Source: Glaciimonas sp. PCH181
GTDB lineage: Bacteria; Pseudomonadota; Gammaproteobacteria; Burkholderiales; Burkholderiaceae_D
Length of the DNA: 64,000 nucleotides
Assembly: GCF_003056055.1 (NCBI RefSeq)
Contig: NZ_PYFP01000003.1
Span: 310,001-374,000, forward strand
Direction: 5' to 3'
The notes under the pieces were generated by a model. The model ran no database searches. It was not told where the DNA came from and saw nothing but the letters and a program-made list of their open reading frames with translations. Each line of letters opens with the position of its first letter. Position 1 is the stretch's first letter. Of the stretch, positions 37,185 through 45,884 are shown piece by piece. Position numbers and translations under genes: made by a program.

Positions 37185-39107
37185 TTAAGCCTCCAGCGCT
37201 GCAGCAACCAGCTCTGCAATATCACGCACATCAGGGCGCGGCCCGACGACACCTTCCAGCATTGCAGTGCAATTTGGACAACCTACCACGACAGTGTCGG
37301 CACGCACAGCACGGGCATCGTGAATCCGGATATCAGGGATGCGCTGCTTACCGGGAATATCAGTTAACGGCGCACCGCCGCCACCACCACAACAACGTCC
37401 ACGCATGCCATTACGCGCCATTTCATGCAATGGCAAACCGAGCAGTTTTAGCAAATCGCGCGGCGCCTCTATCTCACCGTTATAACGCCCCAAGTAGCAA
37501 GGATCGTGATACGTAAAGCGCTGATCATTATCGACCGCGACGCGAGGCACAATCTTGCCCTGCTTTGCCAACGCGGCCATAAACGTCGTGTGATGCAATA
37601 CTTCATAACGACCGCCAAACGCCGGATATTCATTGCGCAAACTATGCATGACATGCGGATCGGCGGTGACGATGCGGTTAAACGACAGTGTCGATAAAGT
37701 GGCGATCAAGCGCCCGGCTAAGGACTGGAAAGTTGCCTCATCACCAAGACGACGAGCAACGTCGCCAGTGTCACTTTCCAGCGCACCCAATATTGCAAAG
37801 TCAACACTACCAGCTTGCAAGACTTTGACCAATGCTCTAAGCGTGCGCTGATAACGCATATCAAAACCACCCTCGCCCACCACCAACAGAACGTCCACAG
37901 ACCTACCCGGAACGACTTGCGGGACATTCAAATCAATGGACCAGTTGTAGCGAACATTCAAATCGAAACCGCCGGCGGACCCAGTCTCCCGCAAGTTAGC
38001 AAGCACCTCGGGGCCTTTACCCGGCACCGCGCCATGCGCCAATGTCTGATGGCGGCGCATGTCGACAATCGCATCAACGTGCTCGATCAACATCGGACAT
38101 TCTTCAACACAAGCGCGGCAAGTAGTACAGGACCAAAGTGTATCTGGTGTGATCAGACCGGGGAAAATCGCCTTTTGCGGGCCGCCCTGATGTTTGCCTA
38201 ACGGAATCCCGGGATAAGGGCTACCGGCAAAATTGGCATCGCTGCCACCGGCCATGCCGACCACCATGTCTTGGATCAGTTTTTTAGGATTTAACGGCTG
38301 GCCTGCGGCAAACGCCGGACAAGCTGCCTCGCACTTTCCGCATTGCACGCAGGCGTCAAAACTGAGTAATTGGTTCCAGCGAAACTCCACCGGCTTGCTG
38401 ACACCAAGCTCGCCCTGTTCCAATATCAGCGGTTTAAGTGCTGTAGTTGGCGTACCTGATTTTACTGGCCCGGCTTTATTAAAACGCTCTGGACGTGGAT
38501 GGAACGCCAGATGTAGCAGCCCGGCTAAAGCATGTTTCATCGGGCCGCCGCGACCGATGCCGATTGTCATATTCCAGGCGCCGAAGCCTAGCAGCAGCAC
38601 CGTGAGCGCAGCCGTCAATCCAGACAACACGCCGACTGGCAAAATGCCCATCAGCAACAATCCCAGCGCCAATGCGCCTAGCACCCACGGCAAGCGATTC
38701 CACGCACCTAACGATAACCGTGCAGGCGGTGTGCGGCGACGATGCCAGACGAACAGGACGCCAATCAGCATGACAATCGCAAACAAGGCAATCGCGGCGT
38801 TCAGTGCTGGCCAATACAGCATAAAACCGTAATTAATAGCGACCAGCGCCATCGCCGCAATCGCCCCGCCCGCTGTCGCGATATGGGTGCGCGCGATGTA
38901 GGGATCACGTGCGACGACGTGATGCAAATCGACAAAATAACGCTTCGGAACCGCTAGCAGCGCGATCCATTGCACCGGCGCCACCGCTCCGGTACGACCC
39001 GCACGCCAGAGTGTGGCGCGCCGCATCAGGCCGGACAGCAGGCCGACAACGGCCAACCAGAACAGCGCGGTGATGATGGGATTCAAATTAAAGTACGCGA
39101 GCGACAT
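37185..39107 (-). CDS. dgcB: Dimethylglycine catabolism iron-sulfur protein DgcB
   Basis: Membrane-linked iron-sulfur partner of DgcA (640 residues). The N-terminal ~190 residues hold several hydrophobic helices. Two 4Fe-4S motifs follow (CVQCGKCEAACPAFAAG and CTTCRACVEECPMLIEH), then two CCG-type cysteine domains as in heterodisulfide reductase/GlpC proteins (YHDPCYLGRYNGE, RGRCCGGGGGAPL, VVGCPNCTAMLEG). It follows dgcA by 2 bases. Electrons from dimethylglycine demethylation probably pass through it to the ETF pair or quinones. Confidence 0.94.
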   Translation of the reverse strand: MSLAYFNLNPIITALFWLAVVGLLSGLMRRATLWRAGRTGAVAPVQWIALLAVPKRYFVDLHHVVARDPYIARTHIATAGGAIAAMALVAINYGFMLYWPALNAAIALFAIVMLIGVLFVWHRRRTPPARLSLGAWNRLPWVLGALALGLLLMGILPVGVLSGLTAALTVLLLGFGAWNMTIGIGRGGPMKHALAGLLHLAFHPRPERFNKAGPVKSGTPTTALKPLILEQGELGVSKPVEFRWNQLLSFDACVQCGKCEAACPAFAAGQPLNPKKLIQDMVVGMAGGSDANFAGSPYPGIPLGKHQGGPQKAIFPGLITPDTLWSCTTCRACVEECPMLIEHVDAIVDMRRHQTLAHGAVPGKGPEVLANLRETGSAGGFDLNVRYNWSIDLNVPQVVPGRSVDVLLVVGEGGFDMRYQRTLRALVKVLQAGSVDFAILGALESDTGDVARRLGDEATFQSLAGRLIATLSTLSFNRIVTADPHVMHSLRNEYPAFGGRYEVLHHTTFMAALAKQGKIVPRVAVDNDQRFTYHDPCYLGRYNGEIEAPRDLLKLLGLPLHEMARNGMRGRCCGGGGGAPLTDIPGKQRIPDIRIHDARAVRADTVVVGCPNCTAMLEGVVGPRPDVRDIAELVAAALEA

Positions 39108-39109
39108 GG

Positions 39110-41173
39110 TTAAAAGTCTTTACACAAACGCAGCGAATCAAAAATCGCGGCATGGATGTTATGCATCGAGATACAGTCGCCCACCCGGAATAGCAGAAAA
39201 CGTCCGTTGCCGAACGGCTCTGCCAGCGCCGGTTGTGGCTGCGCCGCGTAGAGTTTTTTGATATCGGTCTGCCCGTGGTTGGCCGATTGCGGTTTAAGCG
39301 CCCAATACAAACTATCGTTGGGCATAATGCCGTTTTCGATGACGACCTGATCGACTACGCGCTCTTCCTGTATTTCGGTATATTCATTGCGCAGAACGGC
39401 GATTTTTTTATCGTCTTCGGCATAGACTCGATCCAGCCAATAATTCGGCGTAGGAATAATGCCTTGCGCATACATGCGGCGATAGAAAATCGGGAAAGTC
39501 GTGCCGCCGGTGTCGTCGGCAATCTTGACATCGGGGGTGACGATTTCGACCTGGCTGCCACGACTTGCCAGAAAATCTGCGACGCCAAATCCGGCATGGG
39601 TACTAATCCCATCGTAGACAAGAACGTTTTTTCCCGGTGCGACGCGGCCGCTTAAAATATCCCACGAACTGACTGCCAATCCTTCGGCTACACCCCAGGC
39701 TGGGACTTGGCTGGTGAAATTACTACCGCCCGTTGCCAGCACGATGATGTCCGGTTGTTCTGCCAGAATCATGGCTTCATCGGCATCCACGCCAAGCCGG
39801 CGATCTACGCCAAGTCGTTTGGTTTCCATATCAAACCAACGCACAATCCCTGCCATTTGTTCGCGTTGCGGGGCCTTCGCGGCCAGATTGATTTGACCGC
39901 CGACTGCGTCGCTGCGCTCAAATAACACAACATCGTGCCCACGCTCCCGTGCAACGCGGGCGGCTTCCAGACCGGCCGGGCCAGCGCCGACAACCACAAC
40001 CTTACGCTTTGGACCATGGCTTTTGGCGATGATGTGCGGCATGGTTTCTTCACGCGAGGTTGCCGCGTTCTGAATGCATAAAACATCTAAACCGTTGTAT
40101 TGGCGGTCGATGCAATAATTCGCACCAACGCATTGTTTGATTTCATCTTCGCGGCCATCACGAATTTTAATGACCATATGCGGATCGGCAATCTGACCCC
40201 GTGTCATCCCGACCAGATCGACCATGCCCGTCGCCAGAATCCGCTCGGCCTGACCTGCATCACGAATGCTTTGGGCGTGCATTACCGGGACTTTCGACAC
40301 CGTTTTAATCCCTGCCGCCAAATGCACGAAAGGCTCTGGCGGCAATGCCATCGGCGGCATGCAATTGACCAGCGTATTGTGGGTATCCGCGCCGGAACCG
40401 ACGACGCTCAGAAAATCGATTAAGCCGGTCTCCGACATGGCTTTGGCTATCTGTTTTGCGGTTTCGTGATCGATGCCGTCTTCATGAAATTCGTCACCGC
40501 ACATGCGCATGCCGACGCAAAAATCCGGGCCGACTGCGGCGCGCACCGCGGTCAATACTTCTACGCCGAAACGCATGCGATTTTCCAGACTACCACCGTA
40601 TTCGTCAGTGCGATGATTCACACGTGGACTCCAGAACTGATCGATCAATTGCTGATGCGCGGCGGAAATTTCGATACCGTCCATGCCTGCCGCTTTGACA
40701 CGTTTGGCGGCAGCGGCAAAGTCGGCAATGACGCGACGAATTTCCTCAATCTCGATCATTTTGGCGTTACCGCGATGAACCGGCTCACGAATCCCTGATG
40801 GCGTCAGCAAATGCGGCCAATTCTCTCCGTGCCATGAACTACGACGGCCCATGTGCGTCGCCTGAATCATGATTTTTGCGCCGTGCCGATGCATCGCTTC
40901 TGCCAGCCGCGACAATGGCTCGATCACTTTATCGGTGGTCAGATTGACCGATTTCCACCAACCTTGTGGGCTGTCGATGGACACCACACTAGATCCACCG
41001 CAAATCGCCAGACCCAGACCGCCCTTGGCTTTTTCTTCGTAATAACGGATATAACGTTCACCCGGCAAACCACCGGCGTCGGCATACACTTCCGCATGCG
41101 CGGTACTGACAACGCGATTACGTAGCGTTACTTTATTAAGTGTCAGCGGTGAAAAAAGATGAGGGTAACGCAT
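39110..41173 (-). CDS. dgcA: Dimethylglycine demethylase flavoprotein DgcA
   Basis: Flavoenzyme (687 residues) of the old-yellow-enzyme/2,4-dienoyl-CoA reductase group that converts dimethylglycine to sarcosine and formaldehyde. Residues 1-~340 form the FMN-binding TIM barrel (LFSPLTLNKVTLRNRVV, GGLGLAICGGSSV, AAHQQLIDQFWSPRVNHRTD). A cysteine cluster for 4Fe-4S follows (CVGANYCIDR then LCIQN). A dinucleotide-binding domain is next (KVVVVGAGPAGLEAARVA). It lies 37 bases after the V4R-domain gene and 2 bases before dgcB. Confidence 0.95.
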   Translation of the reverse strand: MRYPHLFSPLTLNKVTLRNRVVSTAHAEVYADAGGLPGERYIRYYEEKAKGGLGLAICGGSSVVSIDSPQGWWKSVNLTTDKVIEPLSRLAEAMHRHGAKIMIQATHMGRRSSWHGENWPHLLTPSGIREPVHRGNAKMIEIEEIRRVIADFAAAAKRVKAAGMDGIEISAAHQQLIDQFWSPRVNHRTDEYGGSLENRMRFGVEVLTAVRAAVGPDFCVGMRMCGDEFHEDGIDHETAKQIAKAMSETGLIDFLSVVGSGADTHNTLVNCMPPMALPPEPFVHLAAGIKTVSKVPVMHAQSIRDAGQAERILATGMVDLVGMTRGQIADPHMVIKIRDGREDEIKQCVGANYCIDRQYNGLDVLCIQNAATSREETMPHIIAKSHGPKRKVVVVGAGPAGLEAARVARERGHDVVLFERSDAVGGQINLAAKAPQREQMAGIVRWFDMETKRLGVDRRLGVDADEAMILAEQPDIIVLATGGSNFTSQVPAWGVAEGLAVSSWDILSGRVAPGKNVLVYDGISTHAGFGVADFLASRGSQVEIVTPDVKIADDTGGTTFPIFYRRMYAQGIIPTPNYWLDRVYAEDDKKIAVLRNEYTEIQEERVVDQVVIENGIMPNDSLYWALKPQSANHGQTDIKKLYAAQPQPALAEPFGNGRFLLFRVGDCISMHNIHAAIFDSLRLCKDF

Positions 41174-41210
41174 GGTGAGTTCTCTAGTTCTAAAAAATGC
41201 ACACTATCAA

Positions 41211-41735
41211 TTAGGCTGCTACAGGCGTGACCGTGAATTCGCAATGCGTATGGCCTTCGCCTGCGCATTGGGTTTCGACGCAAGTAGCTTTTATTTTTTC
41301 ACCGGTGGTGTCCGAAACCCAATCCATTGCGCCCGAAAACCAGCCTGCAAACATGTAGCAAAGTTTGCCTTGCGCTTTCACTTGTTGCAGAACGAAGGAT
41401 GAATTCACCAGCTTGATTTTTGCCGTGGCTGCCGGCGCATCCACCTCAGAAAAGCTAAACAAACCCCAACCGCGCTGGGACAGACGATTCAGATAATGTT
41501 GATAGACTTCCAAACCGCTCATGCCATGTTGCGCGGCTTCTTTTTCGCACCAGAAGTAGGCCGACTTATGACCGGCTTCGTATAGAATTTGCGCATATTT
41601 TTCACGTCCTAATGCGGCTTCTACAGCGGTATGGTTATTGGTGAAAAAATGACGCGGCACGTACAACATCGGCAAATTATCAGTCGTCCAGACGCCGGTA
41701 TCCGCATCTACTTCGATAGGCAATTGGGGTTTCAT
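41211..41735 (-). CDS. V4R-domain (DUF5943-type) protein of the dgc operon
   Basis: A 174-residue protein matching the small conserved gene that sits before dgcA in betaine operons. The N-terminal half (VWTTDNLPMLYVPRHFFTNN) is followed by a V4R-like (4-vinyl reductase) domain ending in ETQCAGEGHTHCEFTVTP, whose Cys and His residues could bind metal. No signal peptide or membrane helix is seen. The biochemical role is not known to me; it may bind a small molecule or help assemble DgcA or DgcB. It lies 76 bases after the dipeptidase-like gene and 37 before dgcA. Confidence 0.85.
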   Translation of the reverse strand: MKPQLPIEVDADTGVWTTDNLPMLYVPRHFFTNNHTAVEAALGREKYAQILYEAGHKSAYFWCEKEAAQHGMSGLEVYQHYLNRLSQRGWGLFSFSEVDAPAATAKIKLVNSSFVLQQVKAQGKLCYMFAGWFSGAMDWVSDTTGEKIKATCVETQCAGEGHTHCEFTVTPVAA

Positions 41736-41811
41736 CGGGTACTCCTCATTTATTTATAAATCGGAAACAGGCGGCGCATGGCGTGGTTGTTTTTGCAGGC
41801 TCTGCCCAGCA

Positions 41812-42783
41812 TCAGCTAACCCAGACTTCACCAAATACGCGCATCCAGTTTTCACCTAATACTTTACGAATACGGTTTTCTTTCCAGCCTGCGCGCTCCA
41901 TCGCCGCAGTCAGGTTGGGAAAATCGCCAATAGTGCGGAAGCCTTCCGGATTGGCGACGGTGCCAAAGTCGGTCAGACGACGATGACGACCTTTGTCGTG
42001 GGTTAACCATTCGAAGAAAGGTTTGCCGTAACCTTGGGTAAAGTCGGTGCCGATGCCGACGCAATCATCGCCCACCAGATTGATCACATAATCGAACGCT
42101 TCAACATAGTCATTTACGTCCGCGTTGCTGCCGCGCTTTAGGAAAGGCGGAAACATGGTGACGCCAATAAAACCATTATGGTCAGCGATGAATTTGAGTT
42201 GTTCATCACTCTTATTACGAGGATGCTCCTTCAGTCCGGACGGCAGACAATGCGAATAGCAGACCGGTTTTGACGACGCCAGAATCGCCTCGGTCGAGGT
42301 ATTGCCGCCGACGTGTGAAAGATCGACCATGATCCCAACCCGATTCATTTCAGCGATCACTTCGCGCCCAAATCCAGACAGGCCGCCATCTCTTTCATAG
42401 CAACCGGTGCCGACCAGATTTTGAGTGTTATAGCAGAGCTGCACCACGCGCACGCCCAGTTCGGCGAAGACTTCGATGTAACCCAGATTGTCTTCAAATG
42501 CGTGAGCATTTTGAAAGCCGAGAATGACGCCGGTGCGACCTTCTTTCTTGGCGCGGTGTATGTCATCGACGCCCCGCACCAAAGTCAGCAAATCGGCGTT
42601 ATCACGGATCAGGGTTTTCATATCGACGATATTGCCAACGGTCGCCTGAAAATTTTCCCAGACCGAAATCGTGCAATTGACGGCGCTTAAGCCACCCTTT
42701 TTCATGTCTTCAAAAACAGGCCGCTCCCACTTGGAGATATTCAAACCATCGATGACCAGACTTTGTTGATGCAATGCATTCAT
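41812..42783 (-). CDS. M19-type dipeptidase homologue of the betaine operon
   Basis: A 323-residue protein of the membrane dipeptidase (M19) family. The ATG at 42783 has GGAG seven bases upstream; the longer frame to 42846 adds residues not typical of the family. Conserved blocks include GFQNAHAFEDNLGYIEVF, VVQLCYNTQNLVGTGCYERD, VDLSHVGGNTS, KPVCYSHCLPSGLKEHPRNK and GIGTDFTQGYG. The first metal motif of active M19 enzymes (DGHxD) is replaced by DGLNIS, so classical two-zinc dipeptidase activity is doubtful. Close homologues sit in the same place in Pseudomonas betaine clusters. Its substrate is unknown. It may act on an N-methylated or Pro-betaine-like compound, which is inference. Confidence 0.86.
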   Translation of the reverse strand: MNALHQQSLVIDGLNISKWERPVFEDMKKGGLSAVNCTISVWENFQATVGNIVDMKTLIRDNADLLTLVRGVDDIHRAKKEGRTGVILGFQNAHAFEDNLGYIEVFAELGVRVVQLCYNTQNLVGTGCYERDGGLSGFGREVIAEMNRVGIMVDLSHVGGNTSTEAILASSKPVCYSHCLPSGLKEHPRNKSDEQLKFIADHNGFIGVTMFPPFLKRGSNADVNDYVEAFDYVINLVGDDCVGIGTDFTQGYGKPFFEWLTHDKGRHRRLTDFGTVANPEGFRTIGDFPNLTAAMERAGWKENRIRKVLGENWMRVFGEVWVS

Positions 42784-42867
42784 GACGTACTCCGTGATGA
42801 CCGGAAAAACGAAGAAAGTGGGCGACCATTGATGGATAAAAATCATTCATCGACTAATCGCAAATTT

Positions 42868-44142
42868 TTAATAAATAGGGAAAAGTTTGCACATCGCAGC
42901 AACCCGCAGCCGCACGCTCTGTTCGGTCTCGGTGCAGCCTTCTGGCTTGCGTGCCAGACCGTCCAGCACTTCTACAATCAGGCCGCCGATAGTGCGAAAT
43001 TCTTCGACGCCAAATCCACGTGCGGTGCCCGCTGGCGTGCCTAGACGAATGCCGGAGGTAATGGTCGGTTTTTCGGTATCGAATGGAATACCGTTTTTGT
43101 TGCAGGTAATACCGGCGCGTTCCAACGCGTGTTCTACGTCGGTTCCTTTAAGGCCTTTTGGGCGTAAATCGACTAGCAGTAAATGATTTTCGGTGCCGCC
43201 TGTGACCAGATCGACGCCACCTTTTTTCAGCACTTCGCCCAATGCGCTGGCATTGGCAACGACGTTGCCGATATATTCTTTAAACTCAGGTTGTAGCGCC
43301 TCGCCAAACGCCACGGCTTTACCCGCGATGACATGCATCAGCGGACCGCCTTGCAGGCCAGGGAAAACTGCTGAATTGATTTTCTTGGCGATATCTTCGT
43401 GATTAGTGAGGATGAAGCCGCCACGCGGGCCGCGCAAGGTTTTATGCGTAGTCGAGGTGACGACGTGGGCGTGTTCAATAGGATTTGGATGATGCCCGGT
43501 CGCCACCAAGCCAGCGATATGCGCCATATCCACCATCAGCAGCGCGCCGACGCTATCGGCAATGGCACGGAAACGGGCAAAGTCGAGTTGCCGTGGATAA
43601 GCGGAATAACCGGCAATAATCAAGCGTGGCTGATGTTCTTTGGCCAGCGCCTCAACTTGATCATAATCGATCAGCAATGTATCGGGACGCACGCCGTATT
43701 GCACCGCGTTAAACCATTTTCCCGACATCGCCGGACGCGCACCGTGGGTTAAATGACCACCGGCATCCAGCGACATCCCGAGCACCGTATCGCCCGGCTT
43801 CACCAGCGCCAGCATGACTGCGCCGTTGGCCTGTGCGCCCGAATGCGGCTGCACGTTGGCGTAAGTGGCACCGAACAGTTGCTTTACCCGATCCAGCGCA
43901 AGTACTTCAATCTGATCGACAAATTCGCAACCGCCATAATAGCGCTTGCCGGGATAGCCCTCGGCATACTTGTTAGTCAATACCGATCCCTGCGCTTCGA
44001 GCACCGCGCGCGAGACGATATTTTCAGAGGCGATCATTTCAATCTGGTCTTGCTGGCGCCCCAGTTCAAGCGCAATGGCTTGCATTACCGGCGCATCGCG
44101 CTGAGCAAGTGACTGGGAAAAAAATGCATTTTTAGAGGTCAT
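42868..44142 (-). CDS. glyA: Serine hydroxymethyltransferase (betaine-linked)
   Basis: PLP enzyme (424 residues from the ATG at 44142) interconverting glycine plus methylene-tetrahydrofolate with serine, so it takes both the glycine and the one-carbon unit produced by sarcosine oxidase. Motifs: [38 protein letters not shown], and the PLP lysine in [16 protein letters not shown]. The longer frame to 44178 adds a non-typical start; the site before 44142 has only a weak Shine-Dalgarno. It is first in the minus-strand betaine block and divergent from a GbdR-type regulator. A second glyA is expected elsewhere as the housekeeping copy. Confidence 0.95.
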   Translation of the reverse strand: MTSKNAFFSQSLAQRDAPVMQAIALELGRQQDQIEMIASENIVSRAVLEAQGSVLTNKYAEGYPGKRYYGGCEFVDQIEVLALDRVKQLFGATYANVQPHSGAQANGAVMLALVKPGDTVLGMSLDAGGHLTHGARPAMSGKWFNAVQYGVRPDTLLIDYDQVEALAKEHQPRLIIAGYSAYPRQLDFARFRAIADSVGALLMVDMAHIAGLVATGHHPNPIEHAHVVTSTTHKTLRGPRGGFILTNHEDIAKKINSAVFPGLQGGPLMHVIAGKAVAFGEALQPEFKEYIGNVVANASALGEVLKKGGVDLVTGGTENHLLLVDLRPKGLKGTDVEHALERAGITCNKNGIPFDTEKPTITSGIRLGTPAGTARGFGVEEFRTIGGLIVEVLDGLARKPEGCTETEQSVRLRVAAMCKLFPIY

Positions 44143-44773
44143 GTGGCAGGTCCGTAGTGAGCAGTAACCAAGAAGCAATTAAGAAAAAACGCGGTAATCG
44201 TTAAGCAACGTTTAAAAGAGAATTCAGTGGCATGAAACCGGATTTTTCTGACTCTCTCTGTTGACAACATTCTTGTCCTAAGCCTTGCTGCGCTATTTCC
44301 TAAAGCGGACGGGAACCTTTCAAATTACGACAATGCCGTCACTTTTTGGCAAGCGCGGGGCAATCAGTGCATTAAGAATATTCAAGAGAAAAATATTATT
44401 ATTTTTGTGCTGCAACACGGCATTGCCGCAGAGATCCATTAAAACGACCCAAAATGGCTCGCTTGCCCAAAATATGGGCATCAAGCACTGTCATAGCGCA
44501 AAATAACAACAGAAATCAACCTCGCAGAACGGCAAATAAACCATCATTCATAGCCGAGTTTTTTACCTTTTATCAGGCCAAAACTGACGCGTCTAGCTCT
44601 ATGGCGTGGCATTAAAAAGTTCGCAGGCTCGTGCAAACGGCGCATAGTACACAGCGTAATTTATGAGCACAACAATGGCACGGTTATTGCAGTGCACAAC
44701 CGAAAGCATTTGTTTATTTCCATAGATGGACGGTACATTGTCCGTCGCTGATGTTTGCCAACGGAGTCCGGTC
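44143..44773. other. Divergent control region glyA / gbdR
   Basis: These 631 bases between two divergent starts contain no convincing gene and look AT-rich. They should hold the promoter of the long glyA-to-gbcB transcript and of the regulator, and probably the regulator's binding sites. I cannot point to a specific operator. GGAG at about 44763 serves the regulator start at 44774. Confidence 0.5.
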
Positions 44774-45802
44774 ATGTCTAAAAATGAGATTTCCTCTTTC
44801 TCCCATTTTGCGTTTCTTCCTCTGAATAGTTTTACGATGATTGCGTTCTCAAACGCGATTGAAGTATTACGGATGGCCAATTATCTGGAGGGAAAACAGC
44901 TCTATCGCTGGTCTGTGATCAGCCCGGAAGGTGGACTTGTGACGGCCAGCAACGGCTTGGCCGTAAACGCCTCCCGCCCGGACCCAGAAGATTGTCCTGA
45001 CGTGGTCTTTGTCTGTGGCGGCACAGACATCGAAACGGCGATTAACGCCGAATCGCTGGCATTGATACATAGCTTTGCCAGTCAGGGCATTGCCATGGGC
45101 AGTTTATGCACTGGCACCTTTGCGCTGGCAAAAGCCGGCTTGCTGGATGGTTATACCTGCGCCACGCATTGGGAAAACATGTCGGCGTTGCGCAAGTCAT
45201 TTCCATCGGTCTCATTCTCCCGCGATCTGTTCGTCATCGATCGCGATCGCCTGACATGCACGGGCGGCATTGCACCGCTGGATATGATGCTGAATCTGAT
45301 TTCCTGGCAAGTCGGCAAAACGACTATCGCCGCCATCGCCGATCAATTCATTCTGGAGCACGTGCGCGACGATAAAGATCAGCAGCGCGTGCCGCTAACG
45401 GTGCGGATGAATTCTGCACGGCCTGCGATGGTGGAAGTTGTGTCGCTGATGGAAGCTAATATTGAAGAGCCGTTATCGCTGGAAGATTTAGCACAACTAT
45501 CCAACTCTTCTCCACGACAATTACAGCGCATGTTTAAAGAACATATGGGCATGTCGCCGACGCATTATTATTTGACGTTGCGCTTGCGCAAAGCGCGTGA
45601 ATTATTACGTCAAACCGATATGTCGATTCTGAGTATTACGATGGCCTGCGGCTTTCAGTCGGCTTGCCATTTCAGTAAAACCTATCGCGAAGTATTTAAT
45701 GTAGCCCCGAGTTCGGAGCGGCGCAAACAGGCAGCAATGCCGATTCCGATGTTGACGCCGCCTGCAAATCCGGCATTTCAACAGGTCTCCTCCTATATGT
45801 AA
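44774..45802 (+). CDS. gbdR: GbdR-type AraC regulator (second copy), divergent from glyA
   Basis: A 342-residue regulator with DJ-1/PfpI-like sensing domain (FAFLPLNSFTMIAFSNAIEV, VVFVCGGTDI, GSLCTGTFALAKAGL) and AraC DNA-binding domain (LEDLAQLSNSSPRQLQRMFK, SILSITMACGFQSACHFSKT). In Pseudomonas, GbdR responds to betaine or dimethylglycine and activates gbc, dgc and sox genes; position and similarity suggest the same here. The ATG at 44774 with GGAG upstream is preferred over an in-frame codon at 44726. It is clearly related to the regulator at 27606-28733 (shared FSMIAFS/FTMIAFSNAIEVLRMANY-type N-terminus), so the cluster has two paralogous regulators at opposite ends. Its stop codon lies inside a small hairpin. 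Confidence 0.92.
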   Translation: MSKNEISSFSHFAFLPLNSFTMIAFSNAIEVLRMANYLEGKQLYRWSVISPEGGLVTASNGLAVNASRPDPEDCPDVVFVCGGTDIETAINAESLALIHSFASQGIAMGSLCTGTFALAKAGLLDGYTCATHWENMSALRKSFPSVSFSRDLFVIDRDRLTCTGGIAPLDMMLNLISWQVGKTTIAAIADQFILEHVRDDKDQQRVPLTVRMNSARPAMVEVVSLMEANIEEPLSLEDLAQLSNSSPRQLQRMFKEHMGMSPTHYYLTLRLRKARELLRQTDMSILSITMACGFQSACHFSKTYREVFNVAPSSERRKQAAMPIPMLTPPANPAFQQVSSYM

Positions 45803-45822
45803 AAAGAGGAGACTTGAAAAGC

Positions 45823-45851
45823 AAAAGGCCTGCAATAATGCAGGCCTTTTT
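45823..45851 (+). terminator. Terminator after gbdR (usable on both strands)
   Basis: A perfect 12-bp stem (AAAAGGCCTGCA with TGCAGGCCTTTT), loop ATAA, then T. It lies between the regulator and the convergent aldo/keto reductase gene and can serve both. Confidence 0.94.
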
Positions 45852-45884
45852 CATTTAATTCCACTTACTGGACGACAAATGTGA

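Noticed and set aside
44143..44773. Riboswitch (glycine or folate type) before glyA or gbdR
   Set aside because: I could not find the conserved cores of these classes by eye; the region is only AT-rich.
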